Below, in pieces: positions 33,771-44,559 of a stretch of DNA of 64,000 nucleotides (its first letter is position 1; each line of letters starts with the position of its first letter). Position numbers and translations under genes: made by a program. The stretch is from positions 1,922,001-1,986,000 of the forward strand of contig JANUWF010001942.1 of the NCBI GenBank assembly GCA_026120185.1. Reading direction: 5' to 3'. Source of the DNA: Voacanga thouarsii (Eukaryota > Streptophyta > Magnoliopsida > Gentianales > Apocynaceae). Below the pieces are notes generated by a model. The model was not told the DNA's origin. It saw only the letters and a program-made list of their open reading frames with translations, and searched no databases.

Positions 33771-34900
33771 ATTACATCGTTATCAGCAATAGCTTCCTCG
33801 TATTTAGTGGAGTCTTGTTCCGATGGTTAGAGACTAGCTCGAAAGCTCCTCCAGTCTCCCTCTCTGGAACCCTAGACACTCTTCTACTACAACGAGGCTC
33901 CATTTGTATAGGCTTTTGAGGTTGTGCCTCTTCTTGTTCCATAATCGAGTTATGAGAAGTTAATTCTAAAGATAATTTCTCCTTAAATTCCAACCTAGTT
34001 GAACCTTTCATGGAAGTACTATGATCATCCTCTAAGTATCTAACATTGATACTTACCAGTACTTTCTACTCCTTAGGATGATAAAAGTAACCACCCTTTG
34101 TCCCTTTTGGATACCCAACAAAATAGCATAATTCTGATCTTGATTCCAACTTGTTTCCCTTGACTAGTACATAAGCTGAACAACCCCATATCCTGAGATG
34201 ATTCAGACTTAACTTATGCCCAGTCCACATCTTATAAAGAGTCCTAGGTACTGACTGTATGTTGTTGTTCAGAATGTATGTTGTTGTTTCTAGGGCATAT
34301 CCCTAAAAAGACACTGGAAAAGTAGCATGAGACATCATGCTTCGGACCATTTTCCATCAATGTCCTATTCCTTCTCTCAGCTACACAGTTTTGCTGGGGT
34401 GTCCCCGATGCAAAAAGTTGGGATACTATCCCATGATGTACCATGTAGTCATTGAATTCATCAAGGAGGTACTCTCCACCACGATCTGATTGTAAGGTCT
34501 TGATCAATTTACCTGTCCGATGCTCCACTTCAGCCTTAAACTCTTTGAACTTGTCAAAAGAGTCAGACTTACGTCTCATCAAGTAAATGTAACCAAACCT
34601 TATACAATCATCTATGAAAGTGATGAAATACTCAAAAACTGGTCTAGCTAGTATAGACAAGGGACTACACACATTAGTGTGAACAAAGCTCAATATCTCC
34701 TTAGCTCTATCCGCCTTAGGGGTAAATGACCTTTTGGTCATTTTTCCCATTAGGTAGGATTCACACCGATGCTAATCTTCCAACCTCAATGAGCCCAAAG
34801 GACCATCATGGATTAACCTCTGAATCTTGGTTGAGTTGATATGACCCAACCTTAAATGCCAAAAATACGAGTCATTGACATTGGTCTTTCTCTTTCTTGT
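33771..34900 (-). pseudogene. Copia C integrase
   Basis: Near 34870 the zinc-binding domain reads WHLRLGHI, and near 34760 CESYLMGKM, with Tyr for the last Cys. In the core the first catalytic Asp is Asn (HTNVCSP, near 34675); the second (LQSDRGGEYL) and the Glu (VAERRNRT) are kept. The C-terminal part (about 33772-34240) is broken by stops. Loss of the first Asp and the zinc ligand would stop integration activity. Confidence 0.8.
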
Positions 34901-35340
34901 TAAAGGTTCAGATTAAGCGTTATTTAATTGATTGTTAATAGGGTTTAAGAAAAATAGAATCACATATATGTGCCCAGTACATAAAATTTCTCCATCTCTA
35001 CTGATAGAAATACCATAATGGAAAGATACAGAATATCTTTAATTTATTAGTTTCACAACCGAAATCAAATTCTGTCGAACTCTAGGTACATATAAAATAT
35101 CTTTTAAAACAACTATTCTATTACAATAAAAAATAAGATCCAGCTCTCCCACTGTAAGGGCCCAAACTTGTGCTCCATTTTTCACACGTAGTCCATGTTC
35201 GCCCTTTTGGAGTCTTCTAATTTTTTTAAACCCCTGCAAGGAGTTACAGATGTGATCAGTGGCTCCTAAATCAACAATCCAAGTGAAAGTTGATCCAACC
35301 ATTGATATAGACTTTAGATAGAAAATATTACTTGTGGAGT
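34901..35340 (-). pseudogene. Copia C protease
   Basis: The sequence TWIVDLGATDHICNSLQGF has Leu where retropepsins have Ser or Thr in D-S/T-G. It continues with HGLRVKNGAQVWALTVGE and ILYVPRVRQNLISVVKL. The domain is otherwise typical for Copia protease, and open at 35039-35302. Confidence 0.8.
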
Positions 35341-36135
35341 TTTTCTTGGATTGAGGATCTTGACACTCCTTTTTTCAGTGTCCCTTCAGTCCACATTTAA
35401 AGCACTTGCCATGGGTTTGTCTTTGGGATGGGTCTTGGGCTGGGTCGCTGTGTTGCCCTTCTTCTTCTTCAACTTTTTAGGCTTGGGCTCAGTTCTAGAA
35501 GATGAAGCCTTAGCAATCATAGCTTTAGATTAAGGCTTTATGACCTTCTCCGCCATTTGGAGTTCCTTCATCAACTCAGTTAAACTAATGTTTAACTTGT
35601 TCATGTTGTAATTCAACTTGTACTGAGTAAAGGAACCCGGTAGAGATTTGAGAACCATGTCCACTTGGCTCTCGGGGTCAATGACAGCCCCTAAGATTTC
35701 TACCTCCTCGAAAGCAGCAATCATCTTGAGTATGTACTCTCTGACTAATGCTCCCTCAGCCATCTTAGTGTTTATAATAGTTTGAAGAGCCTCTTGCCTT
35801 GTAGGCTGGCTCTTATCCACAAACATCGTGGCCAATGATTGACTTATATTGTACACAGAAGCCATGTGCTCATGTTTTAACTGGAGCACATTAGACATGG
35901 AGGCCAACATGTAATAACGAGCCATCTCGTTGGCCTTCTTCCATGCCTTCTCAGCCTCTCGCTCTTCAGCGGTGGAACCCTCTCCGATAATAAGGTAGGT
36001 TTCGTAAAAGACATACATATACTCCTCAGCTGTGAGTATTATGTCCAGGTTCCTCTTCTAGTCCACATAGTTTGGTCCCGTTAGTTTATTCTCTCTGAGA
36101 ATAACGGCTAATGGACTAAAAGAACCTCCCACCAT
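35341..36135 (-). pseudogene. Copia C gag
   Basis: Met at 36135 begins MVGGSFSPLAVILRENKLTG; a stop follows within the first 30 codons. A long open stretch (35530-36018) encodes the capsid-like part with MARYYMLASMSNVLQLKHEH and SLPGSFTQYKLNYNMNK. The zinc knuckle near 35370-35410 reads CFKCGLKGH-stop-KKEC, a CCHC motif with one stop. Confidence 0.8.
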
Positions 36136-37770
36136 TTCTGAAAAATCAAAAATAAAAGAAAAAGATTTAGTTTGTGAAAACAAAACAAATTTGTGCACCT
36201 TATCAAAACCGATATTAATTTGGCTCTTAGGAAAACTGACATAGCTTCTTGGGAAGATTAATAGTTCCCTAAGCTAAGTGTGTTAACCACCACAAATTAA
36301 TTTCCCTTCTAGATAATGATCTAGAAGATAACTCCATCGAGGGGATGGCCGTTTCCTCTCATTTTCTATGGATATACTTCGCACTATAACCTCCAACGAG
36401 GGGCTGGCCGATCATAATACGTACCCCGGATTATTAATTACATCCCTCCATTAGATCTAGATCCTTGTAGTATCCCCATCCTATACGGGTTCACTCCCAG
36501 GGTGACACGAGGGGACCCACGATCTCTAATGAGGATCGTGATGGAGGCCGTGGGGTCGTTGGAACCCTTCTCCCTCTTAGTCTTTTAAAACAAGGGTTTT
36601 TTGAAAAATATCATTTTGAAAAATATCATTTTGAAAATTTCCATTAAGTTTTTCCTTAACTCATAAATAAAATATCTAAATCCATTAAAATCTCTATGTC
36701 AAGGTATATATCCTTTGAGAGATTTTTCCATGGACTAATTTTATTTATGTTAAAAAATTAATGATTTGAAAAATTTTCCAATTAAAACTTTTTAGAGTTT
36801 TTGGTCTCAAGTTTATTTGACAAAATAATTTTTCTTGTGCTAAAACAAAATGGCTTTCTATTTTTAACTTACAAAAATATCTAAATCCAATATATTTTCT
36901 ATGTCAAGGATTAAATCCTTTGAGAAAATATCTAAGGATTAATTTTTGTTCAAGTTAAAACAACCATTTAATTTGTAGTAAAATGTTTTCTTGTCAAAAA
37001 TATTTCCAAAGACTTTGGTTTTTTGAGAAAATGTGCACATAGGTACTTAAAAATAAATAGCATGCTAGAAAACAGTAGATATTTTCATATTTTTTTAATT
37101 TTCATATAATAGTATTAAACACATTAATCAATTAATTAATGGTCTTGTTTAATCCTAAAATCTCCTAATAATATTTTTTATGCAAAATTATTCCATGAAT
37201 ATTAACTATTGCAAAAATATTAACTTCGCTTGGTATGGACCCCAAAACAAAAAATAAAATAAAATACAAGAAAATTAAAAGGAAAAATTAAAAAATTCTC
37301 CTTCGTCCACTGCAACCGCCGCATTAGATCGAGCACCCATCTACACTACAGTCCACAGAAACAGACCTTGCGGGCGACCAGCGGATCCCAGACCCGAGCC
37401 GGCACCGGTTCCGATAGCCCCAGCCGGCACTGGTCGCGGTCCGTTGGGTCTTCTTCCTACAGAATTTTCTATGATTTTCTTCTGCTTTCTTTCTAGTTTT
37501 CTGCAACTTTCTTCCTCCATTGGCTTTTCGATTTCAATCAAAATACAAAGAAATTAACAAAAACCAACAACCGCCTATACCCATTAATATTGGGCTTACA
37601 CGATTTGCTAAGAAAAAACCAAATCACATCTCACCTATACCACCATCAGAGAAGTTTAACAGAGAATCTATCCATACTAAAAACAATGAAGGATCACAGT
37701 TTAATCACACATACGTGTCCAATTTTATTCAACTAGATGCATGCTCTCTATATTTGCACAAAACCTTCAT
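36136..37770 (-). other. Copia C 5' leader
   Basis: About 1.6 kb without a recognisable gene. It is AT-rich toward gag. Near the primer site it has two GC-rich palindromic units (37397-37434) of the same type as those in the leaders of A and B and in C's own LTR. Confidence 0.65.
37397..37434. repeat. Two GGCRCC palindromic units in leader C
   Basis: AGCCGGCACCGGTT and AGCCGGCACTGGT lie 25 bp apart. A very similar pair is at about 37873-37911 in the 5' LTR, and a single unit at about 30504-30517 in the 3' LTR. Confidence 0.7.
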
Positions 37771-37782
37771 GCTCTAATACCA
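37771..37782 (-). other. Primer-binding site of Copia C
   Basis: The minus strand reads TGGTATTAGAGC, one base away from the Met-initiator primer site. It lies two bases inside the LTR end. Confidence 0.9.
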
Positions 37783-37784
37783 AT

Positions 37785-39590
37785 TGAAGGCTTAAAGAAA
37801 AGGGAAAAAGCAAACAAAGCATGCAGCAGAAGCGAAAACTGGAGAAACGAAGAATAAGAAACTCCTAGGCCATAGCCGGTGCCAGTTCTTGCAGCCTCAG
37901 TTGGCATTGGTCACGGCCTGGGGGGGACTCCGAGGGAAAATTTTTTTTACCTCTTTTTTTCGTTCTCAGAATTGGTTGGACCAAAATGTGTGTAGCTGGG
38001 GTAGATGCGCTGGTAGAAACCTCTGGTGCGATTCCTGCAAGCCTCCTACTCTGTCTGTGCATGGATATGAATGCCAACCTCTCAATCTTCTGGTATATGG
38101 CCTGTCTAATCCCGTTTGGTGAACAACAAATAGACTAAGGAATTTTCTTGGAGAGAGAGAGAGAGAGGAGGTGCTGTTTTTTCCACCAGAGAAGAAGCAG
38201 TAAAAAACAACGTACTTCTCTATTCTCCTGTTTAACCTAAATAAAAATTCTAGGTTAAACTAGACTGGCCTATTGGACTCTTAGTTTAGTCTTTTGGACT
38301 AAATTAATTATTCTAATTAGAACCAAATAAATGACCCAATAAATAATTAATTTTCTAGCCCAAATAAACTAGTCTAATTAACAAACCCATATTAGTTTAG
38401 TCCCAGATCAATCTTTAATTATTCAAACTGGGCCAAAGCCCTGAACAATTAATTAACCCGCCAAACTAATTTAATTAATTCTCTCTCTCCATGGACCTTT
38501 ATTTTATTCTAGCACAATAATTAAATCAGACTATTTAAATAAAATAAAATAAATTTAATTTAATTTAAGATCAATTCCTTAGTCTGTATTTAATTAGGAC
38601 TCACGGTCTATACTAGGGACCAAAAGACACACCGCTTTGGCTACTAAAATGACCAAACTACCCTTGCCATATAAATAGCTATATTTTACATTTTAAATAA
38701 TTCCTAATATTACCATAAGGAAATATTGACCCCAAGGACAGTGCCGCGTTAGCAAAGTCTCCAACCTACATGTGTAATGACTAAAATACCCCTCTATACA
38801 TTGCCGTACTTTTAGAGAGGAAGAAATGTACTAACACCTCTCTAAATGAAACCTACCATCCTTAGGCTTCTAGTCCAATGATCCACGACTTCTTGGATTA
38901 TTTCCGCTTTCCAAAGGAGCTACCCTAAAACAAAACATGGAAGTCATGTTTCTCAGAGCCCTGGATATTTAGATCATTTAGACAACCACATGGGGCGATA
39001 TAGTATAGAAGCTATCTTGTACAATTCTGTTTTAACTGACTAGTCACACATACCCAACATGCGAGTACATTAGACCTACGATAGAACCCCAACTATAGCA
39101 TATCAAAGTACATGCTTCTAGCTTCGTCAGACCACCAACTCATACTCAAGTCGTAGAGTACTAGTCCACGTTGTAGCAGTAGTAGTCTAGGTTTCTACGA
39201 TATAGTACTTTAAAAAACCACTACTAAAGGTCTTGTTCTACGTATTCAAAATACGCTTATGTCATGAAGTGAGTGGACTACTCATTGGCTAAGGATAAGC
39301 CATTCCCCATTTGGAATTCATAACATAATAACCTAGACTTGATGAGATTCCCATTCTCATCAATCGGTTAATAATGAATGTTTATGTGTTAAGTAACCCG
39401 TGATTCATACTTTACTTTGTAAGACCTCCATTCACATGGTCAACTTACTTAAACATAATAGGTCTTTTTCAAACGTAATTGTACACAAATAAAATGTAAA
39501 TTCACAAACAATTTTTGAAAATAAATTCTTTTATTAAAATATTCGATGTTTACATCAGAAACCTAGTCTAAAAGGGCATATTTCCCAACA
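37785..39590 (-). repeat. Copia C 5' LTR
   Basis: It runs from TGAAGGCTTAAAG to TTTCCCAACA (1806 bp) and is the partner of 30422-32218. The following ATAAG is the right target duplication, and D protease resumes at once. Confidence 0.9.
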
Positions 39591-39974
39591 ATAAGTGCTA
39601 GTGTGGTGGAAGAAATTAGCTTGGAAACAAGGAAGCATCTGCAACCTTACAAGTTGCAATGGCTAAGTTAAAGTGGGAAATTAAAGGTTAATAAACAAGC
39701 ATTGAATGCAATTGACATGGAAAAATATAAAGATGAGATCTTGTGTGATGTTGTTCCTATACAGGCAGGCCACCTACTTTTAGGGAGACCATGGCAATAT
39801 TATAAGGGAGTAATGCATGACGGGAAGAAAAACACCTACACTGTGTATAAAGAGGTAAAACAATTCATTCTATTGCCTATGTCTCCAAGTGAAGTGACTA
39901 AAGATCAAAAGATCATGAGAGAAAAGGGGAAGAAAAAGAATGTTAACGAAAATGAGAAAAAAAATCGAGAGTGA
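39591..39974 (+). pseudogene. Gypsy D protease, C-terminal piece
   Basis: The frame continues from 30421 as SASVVEEISLE, LQPYKLQWL, then KYKDEILCDVVPIQAGHLLL, GRPWQYYKGVMHDG and a lysine-rich tail. Joining across C is exactly in frame when one copy of the 5-bp duplication is removed. A stop separates the first part from the open segment 39702-39974. Confidence 0.85.
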
Positions 39975-40289
39975 GAACACTGAGAAAGAAGAAAAGGAAA
40001 AGAGAGAAGGAAAATAAGAGAGAAGAGATAAGAAACGAGTAAATTTCTTTGCAAAAGAGAGAGAGGTGGTAGAAGCTATTAAAGCTAAGGAACCAATGTA
40101 TCTCCTAATATGTAAAGATATTTATGTAAATACTAATGAAACTATTCTTTCTTTACTTTGTGAAATTGCAGGTCTTGTTGAAGAATTCCAAGTTATATTT
40201 TCAAAAGAAATACCCGAATGATTGCTACCCATCTTAGGAATAGAGCACCAAATTGATTTCATCCTGGGGGCTGTTATTCCAAATTGACT

Positions 40290-41030
40290 AGCTTATGGAT
40301 GCAACCCTGAAGATGCTAAGAAACTTCAAAAGCAAGTTGAAGAGTTACTCAAAAAAGGTCATGTCCGAGAGAGTTTGATTCCAAATCTGGTTCCAGTGTT
40401 GTTGCTGCCTAAGAAAGACGGAACATGGAGAATGTATGTTGACTGTAAGGCTATTAACAACATAGCGGTAAAATATCGTTACCCTATCTCTAGGCTTGAT
40501 GATTTATTGGATGAATTGCATGGATCATGTATTTTTTTTTTAAATTGATTTGAAATTCGGATATCATCAAATCAGGATTAGGGAAGGTGATGAATGAAAA
40601 ACTGCATTTAAAACCAAACAAGGTTTATATGAGTGGCTTGTGATGCCATTTGGGTTATCAAATGCACCTAGTACTTTCATGAGGTTGATGCATTATATGT
40701 TGCGAGAGTATATTGGGAAATTTATTATGATGTATTTTGATGATATTTTGATTCACAGCAAAACTTATAAAGATTCTTTGCATCATCTTAAATGCGTACT
40801 TATTGCCCTTAGAAAAGAAATATTATATGCGAACTTTGAAAAATGTTCATTTTGTTTGGATTGGTTATGTTGTAAGTTCGAATGGTATTGAAGTTGATGA
40901 TGAGAAGATCAAGGCAATACAAGATTGGCCAACACCTACATCTGTGACTGAGGTAAGAGGTTTTTATGGGTTAGCCAGTTTTTACAGGCATTTCATTAGA
41001 AATTTTAGCACACTAGCTGCCTATTGACTG
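40290..41030 (+). pseudogene. Gypsy D reverse transcriptase
   Basis: Motifs in order are LLPKKDGTWRMYVDCKAINN, RYPISRLDDLLDELHG, MPFGLSNAPSTFMRLM and the catalytic YFDD (MMYFDDILIHSK, 40734-40748), then NGIEVDDEKIKAIQDWPTP and RGFYGLASFYRHFIRNF. At least two frame changes (near 40530 and 40850) and stops break it into the open segments 40640-40891 and 40803-41027. Confidence 0.85.
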
Positions 41031-41500
41031 AAGTTATTAAAAAGAATGTAGGGTTTAGGTGGAGGGAAGAACAAGAAAAGTCTTTTATTGCTTTGAAATC
41101 AAAATTGAGTGAAACCCCATTGTTATATTAACGTAACTTTGAGAAAGCTTTTGAAGTGGAATGTGATGCTAGTAGAATAGGAATAGGTGTTGTGTTGACT
41201 CAGGATAAATAACTATTGCATATTTTAGTGAGAAGATATCAGGAGAACCCTTGAATTATTCCACTTAAGACAAGGAATTGTATGCATTAGTGAGAACTTT
41301 GCACCATTGGCAACATTATTTGTTGCCTATGGAATTTATCATCCATACTGATCATGAAAAATTAAAACATATTAAAGGCCAACAAAAGTTGAACAAAAGG
41401 CATGCCAAATAGATGGAGTTTATTGGTATATTTCCATATGCGATCAAATACAAGAAAGGTAAGGATAATGTAGTAGCCGATGCATTATCTCGTAGGTAAG
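41031..41500 (+). pseudogene. Gypsy D RNase H
   Basis: The plus strand has EVECDASRIGIGVVLTQD with a catalytic Asp position, then [26 protein letters not shown]-like and NVVADALSRR at its end (about 41470-41500). Stops occur at several places. Confidence 0.75.
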
Positions 41501-41518
41501 TAATTTTAAAATCCTTGG

Positions 41519-42655
41519 ATGGAAAATTACTTGGTTTTGAGCTTATTAAGGATTTATATGCAAAGGATGATGAATTGGGAGAGATTTATCATGCTTTGTG
41601 AAAAATATACCTTCCAAAAATTTTATAGACATGATGGGTTTTTATTTAAAGAGGGTAAACTATGCATACCAAAAGGATCATTGAGAGAATTGTTAGTGAA
41701 GGAAGCTTATGGAGGAGGTTTAATGGGATATTTTGGGATTTCAAAAACATTAGGTATTTTTCAAGAGCATTTTTATTTGCCCAAAATGATAGGAGATGTA
41801 GAAAGGCATTGTAATTCATGCATAACATGTAGAAGGGCCAAGTCTAAAACACTACCCCAGGGTTTATATACTCCTTTACCCGTCCCTAATGCACCTTGGT
41901 TAGATATTTCAATGGATTTCATATTAGGCTTGCCACGGACGAAAGGAGGAAATGATTCCATCTTTGTAGTTGTTGACCGATTTTCTAAGATGGCTCATTT
42001 TATTTCTTGTGCAAAAACTAATGATGCTACTCATATTGCAAGTTTATTTTTCAAGGAAATGGTACAATTGCACGGGTTACTGCAGAGTATAGTATCTGAC
42101 AGGGATACTAAATTTTTAAGTCATGTTTGGAGAATATTGTGGGCAAAACTTGGAACTAATTTATTGTTTTCTACAACTTGTTACCCACAAATGGATGGAC
42201 AAATGGAGGTTGTCAATCGGACTCTCACGCAACTACTTAGGATAATCATCAAGACGAACTTGAAAAACTAGGAAGATTGTCTTCCACATATAGAGTTTGC
42301 CTATAATAGAACTGTCCATTCTACAACTACATACTCTCCATTTCAAGTTGTTTATGGGTTTAATCCATTAACTCCTTTAGATTTATCTCCTTTGCCTATA
42401 GATAAACAATTGACTCTAGATGGAAAAAAGAAGGAAAAAATGGTTAAGTCCATGCACAAGAAAGCTAAGTCTCTAATAAAAAAAAAAATAGAATGAGGCC
42501 ATTGCATGGAAACGCAACCAAGAAAGAAAGCAGGTGATATTCGAACTAGGAGACTGGGTTTGGGTGCATTTGCGCAAGGAGAGATTTCCCACCTAACGCA
42601 AATTAAAGCTCGAACCGCGAGGAGATGGCCCATTTCAAGTTCTTGGCAATATGGA
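41519..42655 (+). pseudogene. Gypsy D integrase
   Basis: A 250-codon open frame (41519-42271) contains [12 protein letters not shown] of the zinc domain, then the core with all three acids: [26 protein letters not shown] and [10 protein letters not shown]. The zinc domain's early histidines are Tyr ([12 protein letters not shown]). A stop at 42269, at a position normally Trp, ends the frame, but homology continues through EFAYNRTVHST, VYGFNPLTPLDL and KLEPRGDGPFQVLG to 42655, with a frameshift near 42480. It is the best preserved integrase core in the window. Confidence 0.85.
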
Positions 42656-43150
42656 CTTCTTACACCCTCATACTAGACATCCTCACCTTTCGACTCAGCG
42701 CATCAGCTACCACGTTAGCCTTCCTCGGATGGTAGTTAATTGGACACATTTTGATTCCTCCAAAAACTCCATCTATCTCTCTACCTTAGATTCAAGTCCT
42801 TTTGGGTGAAAATATACTTTAAACTCTTATGCTCCGTGAAGACTTCATACTCCACTCCATATGAATAATGCCGCCATTTTTTCAAAGCAAACACTATCAC
42901 CGCCAACTCCAAGTCATGCGTTAGATAATTAACCTCGTGCAGCTTTAGCTTCCTCAATGCATAGGCAATAACTTTCCTATTTGCATCAACACCACCCCTA
43001 GTCCTTCCTTGGAGGCGACCGTGTACAAGGAATAGGGTTTACCTTCCTTAGGTAAACTCAATACCAGTGTCGTCATCAATCTCCTGTTAAAGCTCTTGAA
43101 AACTCTTCTCACACTTATCACTGCAGACATACGGTACGTTCTTCTTTAGC
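42656..43150 (-). pseudogene. Gypsy H RNase H
   Basis: Near 42690 the minus strand reads NYHPRKANVVADALSRKV, the end of a Gypsy RNase H. Upstream segments correspond to the DASxxGLG and [16 protein letters not shown] regions (near 42900-43000) in broken frames. The domain is cut at its C-terminal border by the junction. Confidence 0.75.
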
Positions 43151-43811
43151 AGTTGGGTCATCGGTGTAGCCAGTGTAGAGAAATTCTTGATAAATCGACG
43201 GTAGTACCCAGCCAATCCTAGAAACCTCCTAATCTCGTTACACTTTCTGGTTGTTTCCAATTAGAGACAGCTTTGACTCTTGCTAGGTCCACCGTAATGC
43301 CATCTTTAGATATCACATGACCAAGAAATGCTACTAAATCTTACCAGAACTCACACTTGCAGAATTTAGCATAGAGTTTGAGCTCCCTCAGCTTCTTTAA
43401 TATCAACCTCAAATGCTCAACATGCTCCTCGGGACTTTTAGAGTAGATCAAAATATCGTCGATAAACACTACTACGAATTTATCCAAGTACGGCTGAAAA
43501 ACTCTGTGTATACGATCTATGAAGACCGCGGGTGCATTGGTTACTCTAAATGGCATCACTACAAACTCATAGTGCTCATATCTAGTGTTGAAGACTATTT
43601 TGGAAATATCTTCCTCTTTAATTCGCAATTGGTAATAACCTTGCCGGAGACCCAATTTAAAAAAAATAACAAGAACTTTGCAACTGATCAAATAGCTCAT
43701 CAATTAGAGTTAGGGGTACTTATTCTTGATCATGAGGTTATTTAATCCTCTATAGTCTATACACAACCTCAGTGTCCCATCTTTCTTCTTTACAAACAAC
43801 ACTGGGGCTCT
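43151..43811 (-). pseudogene. Gypsy H reverse transcriptase
   Basis: The open stretch 43341-43703 reads [55 protein letters not shown] and the catalytic box FIDD ([18 protein letters not shown], near 43455). The N-terminal part near 43740-43811 and the C-terminal part are in other frames. A stop lies within the N-terminal portion. Confidence 0.85.
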
Positions 43812-44510
43812 CTAAGGCGAAGTACTTGGTCTTATATACCCTTTCTTAACCAATCCTTCCTTTAACTCCTTCAATTCTATTAGCACCATCAGATAGGGAG
43901 TCTTCGATACCGGCTTAGCTCTAGGAACTAGATCTATAGTGAACTCGACTTCTCGCGGAGGAGGAAGAGAAGTGTGTTTGGCCGGGAATACATCTGTGAA
44001 GTCCTTTACCACCTCGGTGCTTTCCAAGTTATATTGATCCTTTGGCTTGTTGATTAAGTAAGTCAAATATCCTATACAACCCTTCTTAAACATCTTTCGT
44101 GCCTTCGCTCCCGCTATCAGAAATATTAACTCTTTCACCCTTTTCTCATTAAACTCCAATACATCACATCCGGGTCTAACGAATTGCACCATCTTGATCT
44201 TATAATCCACTCTTACTCCATGTTTTGCTAGCCAATCCATACCCATAATTAAATCATAGTCATCGATAGGAAGGATTATAAGGTCCGCCTTCAAAATCTC
44301 TTTTCCCACCATAATGCCACACTTTTGTACTACCCTACTCGCATCTTTCTGCCACCCCAAGGGTGTACTTACTAACATAATATAAGGCAATTCTATCCCA
44401 TCCCAACCTAAATGACATGCACATCTATCGTTCATGTATGAGTGAGTTGATCTGGGATCTATCAAAATAGTAATAGATTGACCTTGTACAGAAAGCGTAC
44501 CTTCAACCAC
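43812..44510 (-). pseudogene. Gypsy H protease and linker
   Basis: This long open frame (about 232 codons) reads GTLSVQGQSITILIDPRSTH, VSTPLGWQKDASRV, DLIILPIDDYDLIMGMDWLA, then the linker with FPAKHTSLPPPREVEFTIDL before RT. The active site DPRS has Arg where the catalytic loop needs Gly (DPGS/DSGA), so the protein is probably inactive although the frame is open. Confidence 0.85.
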
Positions 44511-44559
44511 TACTGAGTTAGCCCCAACTTCCTCTCAGTTCAGAGTGATGACCTTTACC

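Larger units (their letters stand above)
30422..39590 (-). mobile_element. Full-length Ty1/Copia element C (Angela-like)
   Basis: C has both LTRs (30422-32218 and 37785-39590), PPT, primer site, leader, gag, protease, integrase, RT and RNase H, 9169 bp in total. It sits inside the protease of Gypsy D, flanked by ATAAT and ATAAG, a 5-bp duplication with one changed base. The LTR start TGTTGGGAAATATGCC is very close to the Angela/BARE start. It is a different subfamily from A and B. All coding domains carry stops or frameshifts. Confidence 0.9.
39591..42655 (+). mobile_element. Gypsy element D, pol body
   Basis: Together with 30365-30421 this gives protease, RT, RNase H and integrase on the plus strand in Gypsy order (integrase last). 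Gag, both LTRs and everything after the integrase core are missing: the left side ends at the truncated LTR of B, the right side at an inverted join with H RNase H near 42655. The family resembles G by its protease. It is chromovirus-like, but the exact lineage is not certain because the C-terminus is lost. Confidence 0.85.
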
